From Stercorarius parasiticus (Eukaryota > Chordata > Aves > Charadriiformes > Stercorariidae), in the NCBI GenBank assembly GCA_013396915.1, contig VWZL01004590.1:418361-482360 (forward strand): 64,000 bases of DNA. The letters are read 5' to 3'. The translations under genes were made by a program, and so were the position numbers. The notes beneath the pieces are model-generated. The model was given only the letters and a program-made list of their open reading frames with translations, did no database searches and was not told where the DNA came from. Positions 14,701 through 29,700 of the stretch are shown in pieces; positions within the stretch are counted from its first letter, which is position 1, and every line of letters starts with the position of its first letter.

Positions 14701-17700
14701 AAACCACAGAGCATCAGTCTGAATAAGTACTTAAATTTAAAAATATTTGCTTATAGCACATGCAGACAGTTAGTTAAGTCTACCTTACTACCAGTTACTA
14801 TGCAGACTAATTATAACTGCTATATAAGCTAATTCATTCTGCTTGTTCTACGGAAAGCAGAGCTTTTTCCTTCTCAAACCCAAGTATTTCCATCTGCCTT
14901 AAATTCTGCTGTTGCTGCCTCCACACAGCAGAGCGCCTTCACAGCATTCAGGAATACGTCTTCACCCCTTACTTGTCTTCGTTTCTGGGATCTACTTGAC
15001 ATTTTAGTTTTTAAATGAAACGGATATCTGTTTCCACTGAATATACCGGACCATTTCACTTTGCAGCAGATGCTTCAGTAAAGCAAATTAAGAGAAAAAC
15101 ATTCATTGGTCACTCTGCAACTTGAACACTAAGGTTTCGAACACGTCATCAGGAAAATTTATCAAGATCTCAGACTCAAGGATCCGTGGATAAAGTGACC
15201 TTTGGAGAAGGCAGCCACAGCACCCAGCTGGTTGTGGGAGTCCAGGAGCTGTTTTGCCTGACCAGCCGTGCAGCACTCGTCTGCCGGGAGCAAATGAGGT
15301 GGCACAAGATTTGGTTCTTCCCTCACTTTTTGTGCTTTAAGTCGCTACCATCGAAACACGTTATTTCACCAAGTGAGCCGATCAACTCGCATCACTATAA
15401 AGTTACTGGAGCAACTTAGTGTATGACAACTACCGATTCAGTTTTTGCAGACCCAAGTTTTTTAGGCTGAACAGACTGCATTTCCAAATCCCTCTTCCGC
15501 AATTACAAGAGCATTTTTAAAATTAGTCTCAAAGCCTAGAGCAGCACAGATCAATACCTATTTTCACTTCCAGCACTGCTGCTGTTATGGGAAGGAGACA
15601 CCAGGATGTGCCCACTCCAGCACCCCTCTATTCTCTCTCCCTGGTTTCCACTGTCTCCCATTTCTTTGATCTACTAGTATTAAGAGGCTTTTTGGCTGTG
15701 AAGATGGTGTCTGACCAGCCTGCAGCTTAAATAATCTTTCCTATCCCCACGACTGATCAATCCACCCAAATTGCCTTTTTGGCCCTAATGACCAAAAAAG
15801 GTGAGGGCTGCTCTAGAGCAAGCAAGACAGCATGCAGGAGCGATGGCTCAATAAGTCATTCCAATTTGAGCAGAAGAAAATCTTCTTCCATCTTCTTAGA
15901 GTGCGTAGGTAGAGGCTTTGGTGGTGGTTTCCCCTGAGCTGGTTACTGGTGTCTTCTACATCAGCCAGAAGGATCCTACACCCCATCAGTAGACACCATC
16001 TCCATAGAGACACCAGAGGCACCATGAACTTCTCCAAGTGCAGCTCTTTGTTTTCACTTGGCACTACTCAAATTTGTGTTATATCTAAATTAGGAAACTT
16101 TCTACACCACAAGATGTGTTCCACATGCATTCTTAGACTCCATGTTTAGCCATCTCTTCGCTACATTGCCTCTACCATGCAAGAAAAATTAAACTCCTAC
16201 TTTTGCTTGAAGGCGTCCCCCAATGGTTGATCTCATATGGTAGACAGAAACAACAACATCTCCATGGACAGTGGCTCCCAGTGGAATCAGGACTTTCCCT
16301 TCTTGCACGCGGTATTCTCTTTGAGGGGAAGAGAAGGAAATCCACAGTTAAGCTCCCTTCCACAATGTCATTACCACCCACCAACAGTACCAACATAAAA
16401 GCTATCATCTCATTCAGGCCAAGCAAACGGAAGGTGCATTCAGCGCTCTGCTTAACGGAAACGCCAACATTTCACAGGGGAAACCAACACAGCACTGAAC
16501 TATTGCTATGAAGGCATCCCACCACGTGACAGCTTTCAACACTAGGCACCATCTTTCAGGTAATAAGTGCCCTCTGTCATTTATCAGGCAGTCTGGCAAT
16601 GACCGCAGCACAGCTATTAGCCACATTACAGCAAAACGAAAGCCTCCTAAGGACGGTAGGAGATCACAGCAACTCACTTCATTCTTTCATACTCCTGGGA
16701 AGTGGTAAGGATTCTGGTTTCTCCACTGAGAATGTCGCAGAAGGGCCGGCACCCATTGCGTTGCTTGTTGAAACAGGGGACTGGACTGAGGGTGACTGAC
16801 TTGATAGTAAGTGGTTTGCAGTGAGGAATGACAGGCTTGTCTGCTATTAGATCACAAATGTATCCTATGTATCTGCAGACAGAGAAAGCCATTACTGAAA
16901 TCTCCATCCCAGGTGACTAAATTTACATGCTGAACTTGAAGTCTGCCTTGAAATCCAGTGAAAGTGCAATTCTTTGAGTTCCAGGACTGGAGTTTCCATG
17001 TACTCCAGCATCCTCACAGCTGGCACAAAAATCTATGCTTCTATTTCTGATTAATTACAAGAACAAGAGCTCAGGAGGGAGGAAGTTGGCCTTTAGCTCC
17101 GAGCTGGAGATCATTTCTCCTCACCTTTTAGGAGAGAAGGTGCTGGGCAATGGTTTTTCTGGTTTACCAGTAGAATTTTGCTTTCTATTTTACATGGACA
17201 TAGCAGATGAATTACTTTGTTAGTCAAGTACTGAAGGATCATTATTACATACATAACACTAGATCTTTGGTTTGCTCTAAGAGGCAGTTTTTCCCTCTGC
17301 TTAATAGAGCTCATAAAAAAGACATGTAAACAATGTAAACTCCCGCATGGATGAAGCTGACACAGGGAGAGGGATTCACCCAGGCCCTGCCAACTACAGG
17401 TTTGTCAGCTTTCCTGAACAGGTGAGCAAAGCTATTGTAATATTTGATTTTGTTCTGCCATGACTGTTATATCAATGCGGATAAAATGGAAGTGGCCATA
17501 AGCATCAGTTATGGCCTGTCAAAGCTAAGTGCCATGGCTAATGCACGAGTACTGCTTGGGGGGGTTCTAGCGTGAGGAATACAGCACGCTCGCGTAGCAT
17601 TTAGGTAGCATACTCTACCTCCTGTGAGACGGCCACAATACAATTCCAGGCCTCTTTGTGTTCAGCAACTGCACCGCAGGGCCTGGATTAGAGAAGAGGT

Positions 17701-20700
17701 GACAGAAACAGAACATCGCACTGACCAGAACGGCTGAGGCTGCACGGCCATCCTGTTAAGGAAAGAGGTGGAGGGACAACAACAATGTATAAGTATCAGA
17801 GACATCCTTTAAATTTCAGCAGAACACTCCCCACTCTTCCTTGAATCACATAAAATAATTTCTCCAGAAAGATGAGGAATGAGACCGCATAAGAATGAGG
17901 AATTTCCAGTGCTGTGTCACGTGTTTAATACCTAGGACTGCAGTGAGCATCACTGGCCTGGATTAAAGCTAAGATAATATCCAGTAAGCAGCCAAAGCTG
18001 ATGATGGTTTAGAGTTGTTTTGAAAGCCCAGAAGTACATTTTGTCTACAAATGGCATTTCATGGCTGCTCCCAAGCTGTAATATTACAAATATTACAATA
18101 TTTCAAATATAGGCCTGGAACAGGGGTCAGAGTACACCCATCCCGCAGCTGCGGGCAGTCATCTCATAGACTTTTAACCTAGATGATTTCACGAACAAAA
18201 CAACCCAGCCCAAGGTTCTCTCACCCAAACAGCTCCACAGCCCTCAGCCTACGGGTTACTCCTGAACAGGTCTACCTTTTATTTAGGGTGATGATGAAGG
18301 GAAGTGTGTTTGCCAAGTCAGACTGATAGAAAAAGACCAAAAATACAGAAAGAGCAGGAGAGAATCAAACTACCCCCAGTGCTCCAGGTCCTTGCTATAC
18401 CCAGGAACATACGAGGTGATGAGCCATATGGACCATACCCCAACTCTGGTGAGAAAAAGCCCTTCCACCAGCCCCCACCAAAATCCGGGTCCAATGCCTG
18501 CTTAATTTTGGATGCATGTTCATGGCACAGTGATGAGATCCTGCTCAGTGCTACCAGAGCGCCATGCCACCCAGCTCATCTCCCGCTTGCCAGAGGGACA
18601 CAGAAGAGCCCAGAAGTCAAGGCTCGTTTACAAGGAAGGAGTGGGAGACTTACTGCTCCATCAGGCAGGCTGCCACCCTCAGTCTGAAACACAAGTTAAA
18701 AGTTACACAGGCTCCTTGTAATTATTGTTTTCAGGCAGCTTTTAGGCACTCCAGCCACACTGTAGGGTTTGCCATACTAGAGCTGACCCAAACCCCAATA
18801 ACCTCACACACTCAAGGATAACAGGCCATTTGCCTTTAAGGTTTAGCCCCTGCCAGTTGCTCTGAAAAGATCTCTCAGGTTCAGAAGTGGGCTTCTGCAG
18901 ACTCCTTAGAAAGTGTTAAAAAGGACTCCCTGTCCTTCACAGCATTATTCTGATACTCATTGCTCAAAGGACAGCAAAGGAATTTGATTCTTGAGATAGA
19001 TTTCCAGGACTGGAGGCATCAAGTGCGTATTCATCTCTGTTTGAACAGAATTTATGTCCCATAGCCACTGGCTGTGCTGCGCAAGGCAGAAATGCCAGAC
19101 TCGTATGTAAGGTCTATGCAGCTTGGGATCAGTCATTTCCCCCATTCCTTCCAGTTTATACTGATCAGGGCTGACAGCCTCCTGGATTTAATTTAGGCTC
19201 CAGGAGGAAACTAGAACTCTCCCTTTTGGGCATTACCACCAATATTAAAGGTTGTATAGGGTAAATCACAAGTTAGTCATACAGAATCACACCACTCTCA
19301 CGCATCCTATCTGCATGCTGCCCGGTACTGAGTAACCCTTACGGGGGTTTAGCACCATGTCAGCTGTGGTGCACAAAGAGGAGCAGAAGGCAACTGGACT
19401 TCTTCAGCCAGCCCTGACAAGTAGTGACTGCGAGAGACTTTACCAATCTCAGTTTCATATTTGAACAGAATTCCCAACTACGTATTTTCTCCCCAACATC
19501 CATCAGTAGCCTTCAGTCTAGAGGCTGCATTTTGCCCTGTAACTACTGTCAATAAAACGCAAAGCCATAGCAGGTTGACAACCCTTATGGTCAGTTCTCG
19601 GGTGAAGTCCAAACCCGTTTGCTACTCATCACCTCTAGCAATTCACTACTAGAGCAATGGCGACCTCTTTTGCTTTTCATTCCTGCTTCTCATTCAGTGT
19701 TAGGTCTTCCAGCTTAGCTACGTAGCTGCACATGGAAGATGATGTCCCTTTCTATGGGGGTCCATTTTATTTCATATCTTTTTCTTTTAGAAATTGTCAC
19801 CATCCTTGTACACAGACTCCAGCCACGCGACGTGCAATGTGACTTATGACTCATAGGTCTAAAAATGTGGTTACTTTCTGGTGTACTTACCATGCAGTGG
19901 ATGACACAGACGTTTTTGGGGTTCTGCTGTAGCCAGTTGTGCATGTTCTTACAGACGGCGTAGAGGTTGTGCAGACTGGGCGCTTGTCGTACCGGCCAGC
20001 TACATTCAGATACCTACAGGAATCGCACAGTGAGCAAAAGGCAGCTTTCCAAGAGCATTAAGCAAGGCATGCTTTTACAAATGCTTTCTGCCAAGAAACA
20101 TACTTCTCTCTTACAACCTAGAGTTATGTGCTTGAAACCTACTCCATCTCTTCTCGTGCATAATTCTGCTCTGTGACTTTCATGAATTACAAGGAGGCAA
20201 ACAAAAAGGCATTCTCAATTAAATAATGTAACATTGATGTATTGTCGCTGACTATACTATTTTAAAAAATTTACATTCCAAGTCAGATTATCATGAGTGG
20301 CCTTTCCTAACACTCCCATCTCGCCGCAGCGCATTTATTTCTGCTCTAAAGCCTTTGTACCACTTGTCCCTAAGAACTACAGCTCTGATTTTGAAAGGAT
20401 GCTGAACATCTGTTGTTCTCAGCTATTTTATGTCATAGGATTTTCAAGCCCTATTTGACAGCTATTAGACTGATGAAAGGGAAACTTCTGTTAAAAAAAA
20501 AGTCATATCTGAGCGTAGTTAAGATATGAGCCAGAAAAATGAATGACTTCTTAGAGCTGAAAAAAGAGTCACAAATCCTAAAGTATGTCTTGTTACTATT
20601 CATCGATGTACTAGTTCTGAGTCATAACACTTATCTCCAGAACAGTCCTTGCAGTCTCAAACAGCACATCAAATAGCCTTCTACAGACATCGCCGTTTCA

Positions 20701-23700
20701 TCTGGTTTTAACGGAAATATACTTTTTCTGGCTAGAAGAAATTTAAAGGAGAAACATTGTGAGGCTTGTCCTCAGACAAAGAATTGGTTCTCTCTCGGCT
20801 GAGATTTGGATCCTGGCTAATGAGAACTGGGGGCAGGAAGGAGCTGGTTTGCCCAGATGTTCTTACATAGCCATATGATTTCCATACCTGACCGTTTCAT
20901 CTCTGAGAGGAAGGAAGTGCTCCAGGTTTCATAAAACTTGGATTTAAGGTTCTCTGACGTACACCTACACAACATCTTATAGCAGAAACAGGAATGCTGA
21001 CTCAAACCAGAGAACTACCAAGCTGTGTTTTGTCTCAAACCACGGCTCCAATGACACCCAGAGAATACAGGGACAGAGCAAGCAGGCGGCAGTGCCTGGC
21101 CCAGCACATCCGTCCCTCTGCCAGCCTTCCTGAGCCAGTGGACCTCTGCTTAACATTTGGGAGGTTTTTGTCTAATCCAATCTCTAATTTGATATTTGTC
21201 CAATCACTTTTTAGACTCATGAAAGTCTTCGGTCTCCATAATACCCTGAAATTCAGCTGCGTATTTGGTGAGCAAGTACAGGTTTCGCATTGTAGAAGCT
21301 ACCCAACAAGTCAAACCATGCTCAGGCTTCGGAAGGCAGTGAATGACCGTTCATTCACTACAGCATTACACTCATCCCTCTTCTCCTGTCTTGAGAGCTA
21401 TATTTTATCTCATTCCTTCTGTTGAATACACTTGATTTTCCCTTGCCTCTACCGTTTTTGTGTATTTTCAGGAAGGGCTGAGGGGGCACAAAACACCCAA
21501 AAGTTCGCTACATGGTAACCCCCAGTGTAGCATTAGCTTTCTTTTCCGTGGACGTGGCAGGGAATGCATTGCTGCAGTTAGGGGACCATTGTAAAACCTC
21601 AATTACAGAAGGATCATAAACATGTATTCAATTCTTTAACAGAGGCAGAGTGCTGATGCCATAATTTACGTATATTATTTTATATTATGACACCAGTTAT
21701 TTTATATCAAGAAAGAGTCTTCTCCTTCCAACCCCAAATACTTTTGCAGCGGGCTTCTGGAGGGACAAGATCCACTTGCAATTAGATCACTAAAGCGCAA
21801 TTCAGATTCCAAGCGGCTGTTAGAATTAATATGACCAGTGACCCTTTCACTGATGATCTTCTGAACAGGCCTCACGACAACACACTGTCAAGCATCTGGA
21901 AAAGCCATTATCACTTACCAAGTAAATAATGTACATTTCCCAACAGTCCATAATTATATGTTTACTTTGCCTATAATTACACATCTGCCTGCTGGTTCAC
22001 AATTAGGAAATTAAATACGCACTATGTAGCATGGCATTTATTTCAAACATAACCTCGCCACCACTCATGAAAGACAACCTTACGGAAAAGTAACAGGAAT
22101 TCGTCTAGAGCTTTGGAAATAAGCAGCCAGCGCTTGTTTTACTTTGGCAGTAGGGCAGCAACAGCCAGGAACGTGACCCATCAGGGACTTTGAAGTTTGG
22201 GTTTGTTTAATGTTATATTTGAGTTATATGTTTTCAAACTGCTCACACTTCCTCGAGCAGCCGTGAGCTCTCCTCTCCTGCCAGGGAGGCGAGGCAGGGA
22301 GGGGAACAGAGCACAGCCACATTTCAGCAGCAGGTTTTAGTGTTCATGGTCCCCCTCTTCTCCTCAGTAGACTGGGCACTTGGGGCTTTGCGACCCACAG
22401 AGCCACGCCAGGGCAGGAAAATAGCCCAGCAGGACATTGACTGTCACCTCCCCCCTGTACCACTGCGCAGCACAGTGACCTACTTTGATCTTAGGAAGAA
22501 GAAGTTTTAAAGAAGATAGTAATTAAACAGCCTTTCACTCCAAAGAGCAAGTGTGTATCTCAAAACCTCAGCTCAGCTGGCGTCCTCATCCAAAGCAGAA
22601 AATACTCTTAGCGTGATTTCACCTCCTTGATAACCCATTAGTATTTTTCCCAATATATGTGAAGTTCAACCTCATATTTATAGTTGTTTCATGCTTCGTC
22701 TGGTTTCATGTATTCTGTTCTGCGCATTTCATTTTCTTGAAAAATACCTGGACTCAGTATTTCCTAGCCCATAACCTGAAAGTACAATGTTTTATTAAGA
22801 GATGCATCGTTTTCTTCCTGTGTATGTCAAGGGAATAGCTTACGAAGCACCTAGTCATGCTTCAAGAGCGACACAAAGTCATCTGTTAAGCTGCTGGGTA
22901 GGGTAGGAGATAAAACACAGGGAATGGGGGAGTTATGGCCAGGTCAAGCAATACACCAACAGATGTTTAATGCCAGGCTTTCAAAAGTAGATCTGTCTTT
23001 CCCTTCCCACCAACAGCAATAGTGATGCACCAGAACCAAGCGAGACTGAAGATTCAGAGCCCCGATATCTTTTAATTAGTCTTTCCCATTCGTTTACTCG
23101 TATTTGAAGTCCTGGCTGGTTACTGATTGCCACTGAGAAACTTGCGATGAGTGTAAGTGAGGGATTTCTGGTGATCAGAGCAATTGCTGAAGATAGATTC
23201 AGCTATACCTCAAATTAAAGTGACGTGAGGCTTATACAGTATGAGATTTGCTTACCCTGACCAAGGGTTAAGCCTGGCAACTGCTGTTGTCTTTTTTGTT
23301 GAAGGCAACGAAAAATTAGAAATTTAAAAATAAATAAAAAAATCATCACTCTTGTGGGAGAGGGAAAGAACAGAAAGTTTTCTGAAAGATTAGATCTAAT
23401 CTTGCATTTCAACAGCAGTATTTCATAGAGATTTCCTCTAAAAGCCATTAATGAACCAGAGCCTTGCAGTGCTCCCGTATGCTGTTCTGGTTTTAGAGAC
23501 GGAAACTGGGGCAGAGAGTGGAGGTGGGTTTTTAAAGTCATAGGCTAGTGGAAGAGCAAAAGTGCCCCTTAGATCCCGTTTCCAGTCCGGTGCTTTGCCT
23601 GCTAAGGGCTCCTGCCTGAATAAAGCACAACTGAAGGATTGTTCACCGTGAAAATGATCTACCTTCTTTGTTGGTAATTTCTTGCAAAGCGTTTTCATTT

Positions 23701-26700
23701 TACTCACAATTTCTCTGCAGCAGCTTCTAACAGCTATGTAGGAGCCAAGAGCAGCACAGGCTCAACTTAGTGCAATGCCGGGTACTCTCACCAGCTCCCA
23801 ACACAAGCACTATGCCCTGAACTTCCCAGCTCTTTAATCCCCACAGACCCAAGCATCAGCTAAAACCTAGAAACGGCCACAGCAGCTTAGAAACACCTAT
23901 AATTCCATTTTCATCTTCTTACGTTCTGCCACTCAGAACAGACAGAAACAACCTGGTGCCCCTTTTTCCCCAAGAAGTTTCCCCCCTGCTCTTGTTAAAC
24001 CTCTCGGAAGACACTCACCCGGTTGTGAAACTTGGCACTGCGATAATACTTGGGTGACAAGTTGAAGACGGTGTAGTGGTCAGGATGTCTGGAATCCAAA
24101 AACGTCCGTACATCTTCAATGTGGTTCCTGAATCCCAGCTCAACGCCCTCAGCCGGAAAAGACATCACTAGGAACACAAGGAGAAGCCAGGCTGAGCGTG
24201 CACCATAACATGCTTATGGACTTCTGAACCCTGGGATACGACAGGTTTTATTTATCCGATAAGCAGCACTTACCTATGATTCTTGAGGTAATGTATGAAA
24301 TATCTAGCTCCCCCTTGGTGTAACTGAAAGAAGACGAAAGGAGGAGACAGACATTATGCGCGTGTTTTACAGAAGACAGCCCATTACAGGAGCCAGAAGA
24401 GCGTTTTCCCACAAAGATCTGCTTTTGACATAAGGGAAGAATGATCTTAAAATGGATTCTTTGTACTTTATCATTACACCCTAAGAAGAGGGTACAAATA
24501 GCTTCCTGCAGACAGTGACCCAGCCTTCCCTTCTACACATGCAATTAACTGGATGCAGAAGCTTGCAAAAAAGGTCCCTTTTCCCTTTTGTCATTAATTT
24601 TCAGTGCCAGTTTTCAGGAGAAATCTCTAGTAGTTTGGCACTTTGCAGATCACTCAAAGCCTCTGAGGTCTTGCCTGCATTAAGTTTCTTTAATTTATCG
24701 TAGCCCCATATCGCTCAGAGGCGGATAGAGTGCCAAGTGCAGGGGACAACACCAGTGGAGGTAACCAAAGCAAAGTCACCTCAGCTCTTTCTTCAACTCA
24801 AAGAGTGGCTATAGCAAAGGGAACAGTTCAATCAGCAACAAGAGTCTCCTTGCACAGCAAAGGGAAGGGATAAAACATGAGCCAATTTTCAGTGACAAAG
24901 TGGTTTAGTGGTGGCTGAGTAGAAGGACCGCACAGAGGTCAACGAAGCAATCGGAAACCAAGTGCTCCACTTTCACTGGGGGGGGCCTTTTCCAAATTTC
25001 AGGATGTTGATGGTCACTTACTATGAAGCTTAGATTTTTTTTTTCCCCGCTTTGGTTTTCCTGCTTTCTTGGGGCCAAATACCAATTATTTATGGGACAG
25101 AATCAAAGAAGTCACTTGTGATTTTCACCTCCTTCCTTCATTAGGTTAGCTGGAAGTTGTGCTGTGCTAGTAAAGACGGCCACTCAGACCAGACTTTACT
25201 ACTGGTGATTTTACCTGGGTTAGGCAGCTTCAGCTGTACTGTACCTGGCAACAGATTGCATGACCTTTGAAGATGTATCTTTCAGGGTATCCTTCAGGTT
25301 ATCCTTCAAATTGCTGAAGAGTCTCCCTGCTCCTCCTTTCACCATATCTAGCAAGCCTCCCCCATAGCTGGACTCCATGTCTGGTGATGAGGCACCTTCA
25401 AGTACAACAAAACCAAAGCCAACATCACTTATTTGGAACAAACCCACAGAGCCAACACACCCACTGCTCCCTTTTGGATATTTAGATGTTTGCAGCCTTA
25501 GTGCAGGACTCAGCAAATCGCTGAGGCTAAAGCGGAGCGGGGCTGACCCCCTCGGTAAGATTTTTCCTTCACGGCTTGAAATCACACGAAGCTGCAAAGT
25601 CAGTAGGAGATTAACACAGAGCAAAAGCCATTTAAAGTGTTGTTTTGATGGACTGTGATATGGCCTTATACCTCAAGTGTTTGCATTTGGCAATTATAAT
25701 AGAATAACTCTTCTACTGTCTTAACCAAGAGCTCATTTGCTGCAGCCTTCCTCATTATAGCAACGCTGCGTTATTAGCATCGGTCATTCTCAGAAAAGTT
25801 CAGTATAATAAATTGGATATAGACTTGAGTAAAGGTGGGTTTGTGTTATTGCAGAATTGACTTGTTCGACACAAACCTAGCAAAATGGTATTTTAACTGC
25901 TTATTAGCTATAAATGAAGCTCTTGACTACTTAAATTGCTTTCTGTTCACTAGGCCTCGATTATTTTGATCTTAGCAAACTTTAACTACGTTTCTGTAAT
26001 TATACATTTGTTACCTCGTTATGTCAGATTACTCAGAAGACCTAGAGCCTCTAGCATAGCAAATTAAGCAACAAGCAACCTATGTAAATGCATGCCACGT
26101 TCTCAGGTAGTCTCATAATCGAGATGGCATCTGCTAAGGGTTGCCTTTCCCAGAGCACCCGGAAAGTCTGAGAACATTTGTCCTGTTGTAGAGCCATGGG
26201 ACAGCTGATTTGTAAAATGAACATGCTGGTCATTATTAATATACTCCGGCACCCAGAAACGGGAAAGATTTATCACGGTTAAGGCAGGCTGGTGGCATTG
26301 GCAGTGCTCGTTATATATTTTACAAATAGACCTTACAGCTGTCACTTCTCTGGTTCTGTAGCGCATCTGCGAGTAGTGTTAGATACGCACTACTGAAATA
26401 TTGCTCACAATTATCATTACCAAAAGAAATATTCTGCATGCATTCAGACTATTAAGAAACATGAAAAAACCCACATCTAGAAAAGTTCCTACTGACTTAC
26501 CGTGTACATTTCCAAACCCATCTAAACGGCATCCACTCTTTCAAACCTGGAGTGAGCTATCAACAGATACAGTACATATCTTTAAGCTGGAGACTCCATT
26601 GGTAAAATGATGCTATTAATTCCCCTACGCACAGAGGGTGCTTAATGCACTCTGATGCGGTCACGATCCACACGCACATGATCCCTGTGCTTGACCAGTA

Positions 26701-29700
26701 AAATCAGAGGCCACCTCTTCTCCCCTGGCCTCTGCCAGCTTCAGAACAGAAGATGCCTTCTCAAGGCACAGGAATATTTCTTTTGCCAAACCACTTGCAA
26801 GTATCTACTTCAAGTATGATTAAAAAAAAACCCAAAAAACAAACAAGAGAGAGATAAAAAAAATTTAAAAAAAAATCAAAGTAGCTTGTTGGCTTCCAAA
26901 TATGGAATCAGTGTTTGATCTCCCTTCAAAAACCTTACTTTCATATTACTCGGTGCTGGGAGAGCTGGGGTGGAAGGAGGAGGTAATGTTCAAAAGGTAC
27001 TTTCGGTTCCGCAGGTCAACTTTTAAAAGAAAGGAAGGCAGAAAGGTGGTCACTTGGAACAAGGAAAGGGGAGCAAAGGGATCAGAGGACCAATGGTACT
27101 GGACAAATGTTATTGTTGGAAATGCTGTAGGAGAGCAACAGAAAGGCTTCAAGAGTATGGAAAACTTAGAATCTTTAGAAATCAACCCGAGGCAGGAGGG
27201 GAAGGAGAAACAAAGAGAATTCCACTATATCTCTAAAAGAAGCAGCAGCAATTAATTCCAAGTTCACAACATATGCTAAACCAGAGAGACAGAAAGGATG
27301 GCTAATGAAGAAATGCAAGCTGGTGCTACTTAACCAAGAGCAGAAAACTAGTATTTAACACGAGGCAAGTGTTACTTAGCTATTGTGAAGCTATTGAGGA
27401 AGTTTACAACGCAGCAGCACTTGGTGCTACACCGGGTGCGGTAATTTGCTTGGGTATCTTTTAGTCGCCGGATCAGAGCAGCATCCTCGGTGCTGACAGA
27501 GACAGGCTTTCGCAGTTACTAGGAACGATAGAGTCTGCACAGACTGCTCAGAGAAGAACAAAATAAACACATTCAAAGGCTCCTCTGCTAGGCAGCGTCT
27601 CCTACAAAGCATAAAGATATACAGAGGAGCAGAAAGGGTTAATGCATTAACACACAAACCTGACAATATATACGGAAACCCACATGAACAGCCAGAACAA
27701 TCTGATTAAAAGAAGGGTAGCCTGCTCCTGCATTTTTTGCTGAATAAAACATTCCTGTGCTAAGTCCTTCTTGTAAATGGAGGCCTTCAGAGCTACTGCA
27801 GATGTTCTCAAAGGATGGCTGCAGTTCCCTGGGCCACGTGCAACAGCCGCTGGAACCGGGCAGCAGGGCAGGGAGGGCTGAGCCCCATGTCCCACACGTC
27901 TCCACCACCTGGCCCAGCATCACCTACTGCAGCCATCGCACGTCCTTGAACCATGCTCAGAGGCGGTTGTCTTCATAGGTTTGCTTTTCATGAGCATTTA
28001 AGCCCCGAGAAAAGAGCAGTTGAATTTTCTCCCAAGCACATCAGCAGAGGACTATGACCTATTCTTATGGTAGAAGAAGGACCAAGGACATTCACCAAGT
28101 CTGAAAGGATGAGCCCATAGTTGCTCCCTCTCGGCGCCCGGCAGGAAGGAGGTTTAGGTTTCAGCATGCAGATAAGGTGATCACCTCTAGCTTGGGCAGG
28201 ATATTGAGTTAGCGGTGTAATGGCATTTCCCTGCTCAGACAGATCTTCCTACCAGAGTCGGGTGGTAAACCAAGGAGGCGGAAACAGTTCTCTCCCTTAG
28301 CACAACAGCAAAAGGCACATTTTGTATTAAAATGAAGTGCCTGGGGCACACAACGCTCCCTCCATCCCACCAGGAACTGCAGCCTGTGCGCACATTTGCT
28401 GCGGCCAAAGCCGAAATTAACACTCGCAGACCCCACACAAGCCCAAGAAGCATCCTCTGGTAGAGCAGGAGCTCATAAGCTTGTCTGTGTAGAAATAGTT
28501 TGCTGCAAGTGAGCAACACAGGAGCCTACCACGCAGCTCGGATCCCAGTTTTTGGCATGTTGTCACACAGGAGTTCAGGTGACATTGACCATGGGTTGGA
28601 GTTGCTGTCTAGAAATCTCATTATGGAGACTTAGTCTCTATGTATACGAGATGCATCTTGCTCCTTACATGGCAGCTTTGTTAACCCAGTTATTGGATAT
28701 TCCCCGAAAGGCTTAGAGCACTTCAGAGACACGCTTCTGACCTGTGTTTGTAGCACAGGTTTCAGAGGGATCGCTTGCTCGCGGCAGCCTTTTCATTTCC
28801 TAATAAAGGAACTTTTAATGTAGCAGTTTTACTGCTGCGCGGGTGCTGCAAAGTATGCCCAAGATGCATGGGATGGCTCTTCTTGACTAGCTCTGTTAGG
28901 TGATGGCAACGATGATCTCCTCAGTGAAGCGCTCCGAGTCAACGGAGCGGCGTGGAAGAGACAACTTCATCCATTCGGTTGACAAGTTGAAGTCTGTATT
29001 TGTTCTGGCTGAAGGGACTTGCCCTGAGCTAACGCCTGCTCTGAGAAGAGACTATTCTGTGTTCAGAACAAACCCCCAGCAGTCACCAAACACAGCGACA
29101 ACCCGCTGCATCTCCTTACCAAACTAAAATATCTTGTACAGTAGCCTTTCTATCACAGTCCTTCCTCATCATCAGCCAAAGGTTGGGATTTCTCTGGACA
29201 GATTACAACTGAAGGAGCCTCTGCTGACAGCACCAGCCTTGTGCTGTATGGGATGGAAGCTGGAGAGTGTAGAAGTCTTAATTAAATCAGTTAAGCTTTC
29301 TTCTTGCTCTCTAGTTAATTTTACAAAGTACCAGGAAAAGGATGTGTCGTGCAGGAGAACTTCTCCCACAGCAGAGACCGCGGAGACAGCGCAGTCCCTA
29401 GAGACACGTCCCACCACAGCAGTTGCACAGCTTCGGAGGAGAACACTGTGATCACCAGAGAAGTTCAGAAGGGTGCACTCCTGTACAGGAAGGGCTGAGC
29501 AGGGCTCAGTATGACTGATACTTATTGATACTGTTAAGAGAAACCTGCTGTCACCTGTCTTCCCTTAGTACAACAAACCCATCAAAGCGTATACATTAGC
29601 CAAACTCAGAAACTCATCTTCTGCACATGCACAGAGAAAGAAACCACACGGTATCCAGAAGGGAAATATGTACCGTAGCCCCACGAAGGACCACTCGCCT

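Larger units (their letters stand above)
2744..25244 (-). other. DNAJC6: DNAJC6 introns 2-18 (interior introns)
   Basis: This span covers the introns between the exons listed individually. They range from 94 bases (14152-14245) to 4005 bases (20014-24018). Others above 1 kb are 3823-5741, 6517-8023, 8987-10301, 10455-12763, 14693-16200 and 17753-19890. I see only ordinary unique sequence with short A/T runs, and no transposon, RNA gene or additional exon I can support. Confidence 0.7.
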
